Shown: piece after piece, positions 8,104 to 15,504 of the stretch
How the letters are laid out: each line of letters starts with the position of its first letter
Numbering within the stretch: position 1 is the stretch's first letter
Assembly (NCBI GenBank): GCA_052273625.1
Contig: DAVZHW010000001.1
Span: 62,001 to 126,000, forward strand
DNA length: 64,000 nucleotides
From: Fimenecus sp052273625
GTDB taxonomy: Bacteria > Bacillota > Clostridia > Oscillospirales > Acutalibacteraceae
Reading direction: 5' to 3'
Notes under the pieces: generated by a model
Database searches by the model: none
What the model saw: the letters and a program-made list of their open reading frames with translations, nothing else
Told to the model about the DNA's origin: nothing
Translations under genes and position numbers: made by a program

Positions 8104-8331
8104 TTATTTTTTGTTTTTCTTTTCCGGAACGGGGTCAATTCCGCCCGGAAAAAGAGGATTACACCTCATAAGACGACCTACTGTCAACAAACCGCCCTTG
8201 ATAATACCAAATCTTTCAATTGCCGTGACCGCATATTGTGAGCAAGTTGGATAATACCTGCATCTCGGCGGAAAAAGCGGAGAAATTTTTTTCTGATAAA
8301 ACCTTATTATTTTAATAATGGCCTTTTTCAT
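8104..8331 (-). CDS. yidD: Membrane protein insertion efficiency factor YidD
   Basis: A 75-residue protein with the invariant core FYQKKISPLFPPRCRYYPTC and the Cys pattern CRYYPTCSQYA. The N-terminal amphipathic helix is basic. The family aids YidC-dependent insertion at the membrane. Its ATG overlaps the rnpA stop by 4 nt (ATGA), so translation is coupled. Confidence 0.96.
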   Translation of the reverse strand: MKKAIIKIIRFYQKKISPLFPPRCRYYPTCSQYAVTAIERFGIIKGGLLTVGRLMRCNPLFPGGIDPVPEKKNKK

Positions 8332-8660
8332 TTAAGTATACCCGCTTGGTTAAACATATCAAGCATAATTTCTTGAATATCCGTACTTTTGAGATATTTG
8401 GTTTTAGTTCTTGCAACAAAAACAATATCATACGAGCCTGAAATTAAAGGCTCAACACTGCGCCAAGCAGCTCTGATAATTCTTTTACAGCGGTTTCTTT
8501 CAACCGCACATCCGATTTTTTTACTTACGGTTATTCCTATACGACAAATTCCCGCACCGCTTTTTTTAAAATAAACAACCAGTGCAGGATTTGTATAGGA
8601 TCTGCCCCTGTAATAGAGGCGTCTAAAATCACAATTACGATTTAAGGTTACCGTACTCAA
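8328..8660 (-). CDS. rnpA: Ribonuclease P protein component
   Basis: A 110-residue basic protein that binds the RNase P RNA and assists 5' processing of pre-tRNAs. The RNR motif RNRCKRIIRAAWR is near 55-67 and the N-terminal LNRNCDFRRLYYRG is typical. The start is TTG at 8660 with a modest SD (aggt) upstream. It follows rpmH by 12 nt, the conserved rpmH-rnpA operon. Confidence 0.96.
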   Translation of the reverse strand: MSTVTLNRNCDFRRLYYRGRSYTNPALVVYFKKSGAGICRIGITVSKKIGCAVERNRCKRIIRAAWRSVEPLISGSYDIVFVARTKTKYLKSTDIQEIMLDMFNQAGILK

Positions 8661-8672
8661 ATTATTTACCTA

Positions 8673-8807
8673 TTAGTAGGACAACTGCTTTCTGCCCTTT
8701 GCTCTGCGGCGAGCAAGTACTTTTCTGCCGTTTCTTGTTGACATTCTCTTACGGAAACCGTGTTCCATCTGACGATGACGCTTTTTCGGCTGATATGTTC
8801 TTTTCAT
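8673..8807 (-). CDS. rpmH: 50S ribosomal protein L34
   Basis: A 44-codon ORF reading MKRTYQPKKRHRQMEHGF...GRKQLSY, the standard length and sequence of L34. The ATG at 8807 has SD ggaggt 6 nt upstream. It is the first leftward gene next to oriC and has a consensus sigma-A promoter at 8851-8879. Confidence 0.98.
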   Translation of the reverse strand: MKRTYQPKKRHRQMEHGFRKRMSTRNGRKVLARRRAKGRKQLSY

Positions 8808-8850
8808 CGTTATACCTCCGTTTCATTACAAAAATAATCTGCGGAAAGAT

Positions 8851-8879
8851 ATTATAACTAAATGACATAAAAAAGTCAA
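8851..8879 (-). promoter_or_regulatory. Sigma-A promoter of rpmH-rnpA-yidD-yidC
   Basis: On the minus strand TTGACT (8879-8874), a 17-bp spacer and TATAAT (8856-8851). This is nearly perfect and is placed about 44 bp upstream of the rpmH start codon. Confidence 0.85.
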
Positions 8880-9246
8880 GATTTAAGCAAATATTAGAGT
8901 TTTTTTCTTGTTTTCAACTATTTGTTGTGTAAAAAATAATTTTCAAAACAAAATGTTGTGTCAAAAAAATCAAAAATCTATAAAAACCCCGAAAATCTGC
9001 GAAAAAAAATAAAAAATTTTTTTATTTTATCCTATATTATATATTTATAAATAATAATATATAAATTAAAACTATTATATAACTATTGAAAAAATTTAAT
9101 AGGTGTGTTAAAATGATATTTGCTATATTATGGTCATTTTAGGCTTATATTTACGTTTTATATATTTTTAGGGCTTTTTTATTAAAAACATATAAAACAT
9201 AAAATAACGTGTTTTAATTGAATTATTATTACGGGAGACAATATTT
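8880..9246. other. oriC: Putative oriC: AT-rich rpmH-dnaA spacer
   Basis: Genes diverge from this spacer: all leftward to its left and all rightward to its right for over 20 kb, as expected for the bidirectional origin. The stretch 9000-9095 is almost pure A/T and is a good unwinding-element candidate. No consensus DnaA box (TTATNCACA) is present. Three same-strand motifs TGTGTNAAA occur at 8926-8934, 8957-8965 and 9104-9112; the first differs from TGTGNATAA at one base. The dnaA promoter lies at its right edge. The dnaA-dnaN spacer (10567-10793) could also contribute. Confidence 0.75.
9086..9114 (+). promoter_or_regulatory. Sigma-A promoter of dnaA
   Basis: TTGAAA (9086-9091), 17-bp spacer, TAAAAT (9109-9114). 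The third TGTGTNAAA motif (9104-9112) overlaps the -10 element, which would allow DnaA autorepression if that motif is a DnaA box (inference). Confidence 0.7.
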
Positions 9247-10566
9247 ATGGATTCGTTAAACGATATGTGGAGTGCCGTCTGCGAATGTGCGAAGGAAAAA
9301 TATAATGTCAATTCTGAAGCCTTCAAGCTTTGGTTTACTCCGATAACGCTTAAATCATTCGACGGGCAAAAGGCAGTATTGAGTATAAACAATAAGTTTT
9401 TATTTCCGATAATCGAAAAAAAATATTCGGAACTTATCAACAACGCTTTTAATGAGGTAATCGGCTTCAATGTTGAAATTGAATTTACGCTTGAGCAACT
9501 CACGGACGAAAAGGTTGAACAAAAGGCAAACGACAGCGGAGCTTCTTTGAGAACTATCGGAGATAATTTTGATAACTTCGTTGTAGGAAAATCAAATAAC
9601 TACGCCTATGCGGCAGCGAAAAAGGTTGCGGAGGATCCGGGTAAATCATATAATCCGCTTTACATTTACGGAAAATCGGGACTCGGTAAAACTCATCTTC
9701 TCAAGGCTATTGAGAATGAAATGAAAACAAGAAATCCCGAGGCTAAAATAATTTATATCACAAGTGAGAATTTTACAAACGACCTTGTTTATCATTTGAG
9801 AAACAAGACAATGTATGAATTTCGTGAAAAATACCGTAACTGTGACGCTCTTTTGATGGATGACATTCAGTTTATCGCTCAAAAGGAACAGACGGAAGAG
9901 GAATTTTTCCACACCTTTAACGAATTAACGGAATATGGAAAACAGATCGTTATGACCTCGGACAGGTCTCCGAATGAAATTCAAATTTTGCAGGAAAGAC
10001 TTAAAACAAGATTTGAATGGGGTCTTATGGTTGATATTCAGCCGCCGGATTTTGAAACAAGAATGGCAATTATAAAAAATAAGGCTGAACAGTATGATTT
10101 TTCAATTCCCGATGAAATAGTAGAATTTTTTGCTCAAGAGGTAAAAAACAACGTTCGGCAGCTTGAAAGTGCTGTTAAGAAAATTAAATCGCTTTGTCTT
10201 TTGTCAAATGCGAAGCCGACGCTTGATATTGCAAAGGAAGCTATAAAGGAGCTTACCACTTATAATCAGCCCATTTCGGTAATAAATTCAAAAATAACCG
10301 AAACCGTCGGCAATACATACGGAATATCCGTTGAAAACATTATGTCGGACAAGCGTGATAAAAACATTAAGGACGCAAGGCAGATTTCAATGTATATCAT
10401 CAGAGAAATTACGGGAATGTCTCTTGAGGATATAGGTAAATACTTCGGCGGAAAAACTCATTCAACGGTTAAGCATTCTATTGATAAGGTCAGAAATATG
10501 ATGGATGATGATTTTCAATTCAAAAAGACTGTCGAGGATATAATTAAAAACGTTAAGGATTATTGA
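9247..10566 (+). CDS. dnaA: Chromosomal replication initiator DnaA
   Basis: A 439-residue AAA+ initiator that opens oriC. Domain I is at about 1-80 and a short linker at about 85-105. The AAA+ domain has Walker A GKSGLGKT at 142-149 and Walker B LLMDDIQFI. Domain IV is C-terminal. Arg378 matches E. coli Arg399 in the DNA-binding helices. The signature usually written GGRDHTTV reads GGKTHSTV (401-408), so the base-contacting Asp-His-Thr triad is Thr404-His405-Ser406. An SD (gggaga) precedes the ATG at 9247. Confidence 0.98.
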   Translation: MDSLNDMWSAVCECAKEKYNVNSEAFKLWFTPITLKSFDGQKAVLSINNKFLFPIIEKKYSELINNAFNEVIGFNVEIEFTLEQLTDEKVEQKANDSGASLRTIGDNFDNFVVGKSNNYAYAAAKKVAEDPGKSYNPLYIYGKSGLGKTHLLKAIENEMKTRNPEAKIIYITSENFTNDLVYHLRNKTMYEFREKYRNCDALLMDDIQFIAQKEQTEEEFFHTFNELTEYGKQIVMTSDRSPNEIQILQERLKTRFEWGLMVDIQPPDFETRMAIIKNKAEQYDFSIPDEIVEFFAQEVKNNVRQLESAVKKIKSLCLLSNAKPTLDIAKEAIKELTTYNQPISVINSKITETVGNTYGISVENIMSDKRDKNIKDARQISMYIIREITGMSLEDIGKYFGGKTHSTVKHSIDKVRNMMDDDFQFKKTVEDIIKNVKDY

Positions 10567-10793
10567 TAAAGTTTTCGACAAGTTTTAGTTTTGAACGCTA
10601 CGGTTTTGAACAGTTAAAAATCATCTTAGATTATATGTTCAATTCTTTTTACTTTTAGAAAAATTTTCAACATTGAAAAAATGGAAAAAATATTGAAAAA
10701 TCAATAGCTTTATCGGTTTTGTTAAATTTCGACACCCCCTACTGATAATACTTTTTTATTAAAATATATCTTATGTTTGGAAAGGAAAAAAAT
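10567..10793 (+). other. dnaA-dnaN intergenic spacer
   Basis: A 227-nt AT-rich spacer without an ORF. I see no consensus DnaA box and no convincing terminator. In Bacillus the equivalent spacer holds the unwinding element, so it may be part of oriC. A dnaN promoter is probable but I could not assign one with confidence. Confidence 0.4.
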
Positions 10794-11894
10794 ATGAAAT
10801 TCGTTTGCGACACTCAAAAATTCTCGGAAATATGTTCAAATATTCAGCGCTCTGTTTCAAGCAAATCAACGATACCCGCAATTGAGGGTATTTTGCTTAC
10901 AACAGCAGACAATTCGGTTACCGTTACCGGCTATGATTTGGAGGTTGGCGTAATAACCTCTGTTGAGGCAAAGGTTGAAGAGCAGGGCAGCATTATTCTG
11001 AACGCTAAAATTCTCTGTGACATTTTAAGAAATCTTCCGGCACAGACGGTTAGAATTGAATCTGATGAAAGAATGACAACAAAAATAAAAAGCGGAGAAT
11101 CCGAGTTTTCTCTTATGGGAATTAACGCACAGGAATATCCGGAGCTTCCGTCTGTAAACAGCAGCTTCCCGATTGTTGTAAAGGGCGGAATTCTCAAGGA
11201 TATGATAAGAAAAACAATTTTTGCGACTGCGGAAAATGACTCAAAGGTTGTTCATACGGGCGTAAGATTTGAAATAGGAAATTCTCTTATACGTCTTGTT
11301 GCAGTTGACGGCTTTAGACTTGCTATCAGAAACGAGGCTATTGATTACCAGGGCGACGAGCAGATTTTTGTTGTTCCGAAAAAAACTCTTAATGAAATTA
11401 TGAAGCTTATCGTAAATGATGATGTGGCAATTTCATTGAATATCGGAAAAAGACATATTGTTTTTGAAATCGGAAGCTATCTTATAGTTTCAAGACTTCT
11501 TGACGGCGAATTTTTGAATTATAAATCCGCTATCGCAATAAATGAAAATACAAAGGTTGAGGTCAATACAAGAATGCTTATCAGCTGTATTGAAAGAACC
11601 TCTCTTATGATTACCGACAGAGCAAAGAGCCCTATCAGATGTATTTTTGATGAGGATATAATAAAGACCTCGTCAATTACTTCTTTGGGTACTGCAAACG
11701 ATAAAATTCCCGCAAAAATTGAGGGAGAAAAAATAGAAATCGGCTTTAATAACAGATTTTTGCTTGATGCATTAAAGGTTTGCGATACAGATGAGGTTGT
11801 TATTAAACTCAGCAGTCCCATTCAGCCCATAATAATTGTTCCAAAAGAGGGAGACAGCTTCTTATTCCTTGTTCTCCCCGTAAAATTAAAATAA
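10794..11894 (+). CDS. dnaN: DNA polymerase III sliding clamp (beta)
   Basis: A 366-residue clamp that tethers PolC/DnaE to DNA. The start at 10794 (MKFVCDTQKF) is preferred over an in-frame ATG at 10773 because an SD (aaagga) lies about 8 nt upstream and family members begin this way. Three clamp domains fit the length. The C-terminal end FLFLVLPVKLK is close to the usual PVR(L/T) ending. yaaA starts 1 nt after its stop. Confidence 0.97.
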   Translation: MKFVCDTQKFSEICSNIQRSVSSKSTIPAIEGILLTTADNSVTVTGYDLEVGVITSVEAKVEEQGSIILNAKILCDILRNLPAQTVRIESDERMTTKIKSGESEFSLMGINAQEYPELPSVNSSFPIVVKGGILKDMIRKTIFATAENDSKVVHTGVRFEIGNSLIRLVAVDGFRLAIRNEAIDYQGDEQIFVVPKKTLNEIMKLIVNDDVAISLNIGKRHIVFEIGSYLIVSRLLDGEFLNYKSAIAINENTKVEVNTRMLISCIERTSLMITDRAKSPIRCIFDEDIIKTSSITSLGTANDKIPAKIEGEKIEIGFNNRFLLDALKVCDTDEVVIKLSSPIQPIIIVPKEGDSFLFLVLPVKLK

Positions 11895-11895
11895 T

Positions 11896-12144
11896 ATGAA
11901 AAAAAATATAATAAAGGCAAGGATTGCCGAAAAAGAAAAGATACAATTAAAAATAGATACCGATTTTATAAGGCTCGATGCGGCATTAAAGCTTGCAAAT
12001 ATTGTGGTTACGGGCGGTCAGGCGAAAATAATAATCGGAGACGGTCAAATTAAAATTGACGGCGAGATCTGTACAATGAGAGGTAAAAAGCTCAGAAGCG
12101 GAGACAGCTTTGAATTTGACAGAAAAATTTACGAAATTATATAG
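11896..12144 (+). CDS. yaaA: S4-domain RNA-binding protein YaaA/RlbA-like
   Basis: An 82-residue protein with an S4-like fold: TDFIRLDAALKLANIVVTGG followed by KIDGEICTMRGKKLRSGD. In Firmicutes this small protein always sits between dnaN and recF. It is thought to act in large-subunit ribosome biogenesis. It starts 1 nt after dnaN and ends 8 nt before recF, implying a tightly coupled operon. Confidence 0.93.
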   Translation: MKKNIIKARIAEKEKIQLKIDTDFIRLDAALKLANIVVTGGQAKIIIGDGQIKIDGEICTMRGKKLRSGDSFEFDRKIYEII

Positions 12145-12152
12145 GTAAAATT

Positions 12153-13244
12153 ATGAAAGTAAACAGACTCTCGGTAATTGATTACAGAAATATTGATTAT
12201 ATAGAAATCGTTCCGTCCGAGAATGTAAATGTTATTTTCGGTGAGAACGCACAGGGAAAAACCAATTTACTTGAGAGTATATGGCTTTTTACGGGCTGTA
12301 AAAGCTTTCGTTCAAAAAGAGATAACGAACTTTTAGGCTTTGGCAAGGATTTTGCAAAGAATGAGATTGATTTTTTTGCAAAGGGAAGAGAACAAACCGC
12401 CACAATGATAATTGAAAAAAAGCGTTCAATTACCAAAAACGGTGTTGATTTGAAAAGTCCTGCCGAAATGATAGGAGAATTTAACGCAGTTATTTTTTCT
12501 CCTTCTCATTTATCTCTTATTCAGGAGGGACCCGTAAACAGAAGAAAATTTTTAGACACGGCTCTTTGTCAGCTAAAGCCGAGCTATGCGAGAGTACTTG
12601 CAAAATATAACAGGGCGCTTGAGCAGAGAAACGCTTTGTTAAAAGACATTCAATTTCATTCGGAGCTTTATGATACGCTCGACGTCTGGGATGACAGGCT
12701 TTCGTCCTATGCCTCGGCAATAGTTTCGGAGAGAATTAAATATACAAGGCTTTTAAGTGAGAGCTGCGAAAAAATATATACGGGACTTTCCGACGGAAGA
12801 GAAAAGCTTGAAATTCAGTATGTAAATAATACAGGGCTTTATAATGACGACATTTACGAAATAAAAGATTTTCTTTTTGAAAGGCTCAGACAAAACAGGC
12901 GTGAGGATATTTTTAATAAAATAACAAGCATAGGACCGCAAAGAGATGATATTGACATTAAAATAAATTCTCTTTCGGCGAGAAAATTCGGCTCGCAAGG
13001 GCAGCAACGCTCCTGTGCGCTTGCAATGAAATTGAGCGAGGCTAATATAATCAAGGATGTTACGGGCGAAGAGCCTGTTATACTTCTTGATGATGTAATG
13101 AGCGAGCTTGATGTTAACAGGCAGGATTATATATTAAATCATCTTAATTCAAGACAGGTATTTATAACCTGCTGTGATCCTGCCACTGTTTTGAGAATGT
13201 GCGAAGGCAAAACTTTCCACATTGAAAAAGGCAGGTTGATTTAA
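12153..13244 (+). CDS. recF: DNA replication and repair protein RecF
   Basis: A 363-residue SMC/ABC-type ATPase that loads RecA at gaps through RecFOR. Walker A GENAQGKTNLLE is near 30-41, the RecF signature SQGQQRS near 284-290, and Walker B VILLDDVMSELD near 306-317. The stop overlaps the next ATG by one base (taATG). Confidence 0.97.
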   Translation: MKVNRLSVIDYRNIDYIEIVPSENVNVIFGENAQGKTNLLESIWLFTGCKSFRSKRDNELLGFGKDFAKNEIDFFAKGREQTATMIIEKKRSITKNGVDLKSPAEMIGEFNAVIFSPSHLSLIQEGPVNRRKFLDTALCQLKPSYARVLAKYNRALEQRNALLKDIQFHSELYDTLDVWDDRLSSYASAIVSERIKYTRLLSESCEKIYTGLSDGREKLEIQYVNNTGLYNDDIYEIKDFLFERLRQNRREDIFNKITSIGPQRDDIDIKINSLSARKFGSQGQQRSCALAMKLSEANIIKDVTGEEPVILLDDVMSELDVNRQDYILNHLNSRQVFITCCDPATVLRMCEGKTFHIEKGRLI

Positions 13245-13489
13245 TGTATCTGCAAATAGGAACAGAGGATTTTATAAAAACCGAGGATATCATCGGCATA
13301 TTTGACCTTGATAATACTACAGTTTCAAAGGCATCAAGGGATTATCTTAATTTTGCGGAAAAGCAAGGGTTGTCAAAAACGGTTTCCTATGACTTGCCGA
13401 AATCCTTTATTGTAACCGAAGAAAAAGGAAAAAGAACGGTATATATATCGCCGTATTCAACTAACACGTTATTTAAGAGAATAGATTAA
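13244..13489 (+). CDS. remB: DUF370 protein, RemB-like
   Basis: An 81-residue protein at the yaaB/remB locus between recF and gyrB. It begins MYLQIGTEDFIKTEDIIGIFD and ends ISPYSTNTLFKRI, both typical of RemA/RemB DUF370 proteins. RemA/RemB regulate matrix and osmolyte genes in Bacillus. The role here is unknown. Translation is coupled to recF. Confidence 0.88.
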   Translation: MYLQIGTEDFIKTEDIIGIFDLDNTTVSKASRDYLNFAEKQGLSKTVSYDLPKSFIVTEEKGKRTVYISPYSTNTLFKRID

Positions 13490-13522
13490 ATTCATTTTGA
13501 ATTTATCATAACGGAGGAAAAA

Positions 13523-15487
13523 ATGAGCGAAGAAATCAAAAATGTAATGGAAGACGAAGAAATGAATACTACCGTTACCGAAGAATACGGTGCGGACGCC
13601 ATTCAGGTTCTTAAAGGACTTGAGGCTGTAAGAAAGCGTCCGGGTATGTATATCGGCTCTACCGGTCCTAAGGGTCTTCATCATCTTGTGTATGAAATCG
13701 TCGATAACTCAATAGACGAGGCATTGGCAGGCTATTGTACACATATTGAGGTTGAAATTTTACCCGACAACGTAATTACCGTAAGAGATAACGGACGAGG
13801 CATTCCCGTTGGTATCAACGAGGAAGAGGGACTTCCTGCCGTTACGGTCGTTCTTACCGTTCTCCATGCAGGCGGTAAATTCGGCGGAAGCGGATATAAG
13901 GTTTCGGGTGGCTTGCACGGCGTCGGTTCTTCCGTTGTTAATGCGCTTTCTGAATGGTTTGAGGTTGAGGTAAGCCAAAACGGTCATATCTATAAGCAGA
14001 GATTTGAAAGAGGAAACATAATTACCGATCTTGAAATAATAGGAGACACCGACAAAACGGGTACTCTTATCAGATTTAAGGCAGATTCCGAAATATTTAC
14101 CGAAACAACCGTTTATGAATTTGAGATTTTGCAGAGGAGACTTCGTGAGCAGGCTTTCCTTAATGCGGGACTTAAAATTACTCTTACAGACAAGAGAGAC
14201 GAAGAAAATATTGTTGAAGAGGTTTACTGCTATGAGGGAGGTATCCGTTCATTCGTTGATTTTATAAATAAATCAAGAGGTCTTTCTCCTGTTCATGATG
14301 AAATTCTCCATTTCTCAACCGTTCAGGACGACAAGAGCGCAGAGGTAGCTATTTCTTATAATGACGGATATAACGAAATTATACTTTCCTTTGCAAACAA
14401 TGTTCGCACAATCGACGGTGGTACTCACGAGGACGGTTTTAAGACTGCCTTGACAAAGGTATTTAACGATTACGGCAGAAAATTCAAATTGCTTAAGGAA
14501 AATGACAAAAATCTTTCGGGCGACGACGTTCGTGAGGGCTTGACGGTTGTTATCAGCGTTAAACTTACCGAAGCAGAGTTTGAGGGACAGACAAAAGGTA
14601 AGCTCGGTAATACTGAAATGAAAGCTCTTGTAAACAAAATGCTTTATGAGAAGATGATGACTTATTTCGAGGAAAACCCTGCGGTTGCAAAGACGATTTT
14701 CTCAAAGGCACTTGACGCTTCAAGAGCGAGAGAGGCTGCAAGAAAGGCAAGAGATACGGCAAGAAGAAAATCTGCTTTCGAGGGCAACTCACTTCCCGGA
14801 AAGCTTGCAGATTGTATTGAAAATAACCCCGAGCACACAGAATTGTTTATCGTCGAGGGAGATTCGGCGGGCGGCTCGGCAAAAGAGGGCAGAGATAACC
14901 GTATTCAAGCAATTCTTCCGCTTTGGGGTAAAATGCTTAACGTTGAGAAAGCAAGAATTGACAAGGTTATCGGCAACGATAAGCTTACACCTGTTGTTCT
15001 TGCACTCGGAACGGGTATCGGCGACGAATTTGATATAGAAAAAATCAGATACCATAAAATAGTTATCATGGCCGATGCCGACGTTGACGGTCAGCATATC
15101 AGAACGCTTCTTTTGACGTTCTTCTTCAGATATATGCGTCCGCTTATCGACGAGGGATATATTTACATTGCGCAGCCCCCTCTTTTCAAGGTATCAAAGG
15201 GTAAGTCGTTCAAATACGCTTACACCGAGGAGGAGAGAGACAGATACACGGCGGAATTCGGCGGAGAAAAAGTTGATGTTCAGCGATACAAGGGTCTTGG
15301 CGAGATGGATCCCGAGCAGCTTTGGGAGACAACAATGGACCCTGCAACAAGAATAATGCTTCGTGTTACCCTTGAGGACGCTATGGAAGCAGATGAAACC
15401 TTCTCAATTTTGATGGGCGATAAGGTTGAGCCGAGAAGAGAATTTATTGAGAAAAACGCAAAATATGTTCAAAACCTTGACATTTAA
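13523..15487 (+). CDS. gyrB: DNA gyrase subunit B
   Basis: A 654-residue ATPase subunit of gyrase. The GHKL N-terminal domain has RKRPGMYIGSTG and DNGRGIPVG. The transducer follows. The Toprim domain has the acidic EGDSAGGSA motif and DADVDG, and the C-terminal tail has QRYKGLGEMDPEQLWETTMD. The usual PLRGK reads PLWGK (in ILPLWGKMLNVEKAR). The start has SD ggagga at proper distance and gyrA follows 17 nt downstream. Confidence 0.98.
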   Translation: MSEEIKNVMEDEEMNTTVTEEYGADAIQVLKGLEAVRKRPGMYIGSTGPKGLHHLVYEIVDNSIDEALAGYCTHIEVEILPDNVITVRDNGRGIPVGINEEEGLPAVTVVLTVLHAGGKFGGSGYKVSGGLHGVGSSVVNALSEWFEVEVSQNGHIYKQRFERGNIITDLEIIGDTDKTGTLIRFKADSEIFTETTVYEFEILQRRLREQAFLNAGLKITLTDKRDEENIVEEVYCYEGGIRSFVDFINKSRGLSPVHDEILHFSTVQDDKSAEVAISYNDGYNEIILSFANNVRTIDGGTHEDGFKTALTKVFNDYGRKFKLLKENDKNLSGDDVREGLTVVISVKLTEAEFEGQTKGKLGNTEMKALVNKMLYEKMMTYFEENPAVAKTIFSKALDASRAREAARKARDTARRKSAFEGNSLPGKLADCIENNPEHTELFIVEGDSAGGSAKEGRDNRIQAILPLWGKMLNVEKARIDKVIGNDKLTPVVLALGTGIGDEFDIEKIRYHKIVIMADADVDGQHIRTLLLTFFFRYMRPLIDEGYIYIAQPPLFKVSKGKSFKYAYTEEERDRYTAEFGGEKVDVQRYKGLGEMDPEQLWETTMDPATRIMLRVTLEDAMEADETFSILMGDKVEPRREFIEKNAKYVQNLDI

Positions 15488-15504
15488 GATAAAGAGGTAA
15501 GACG

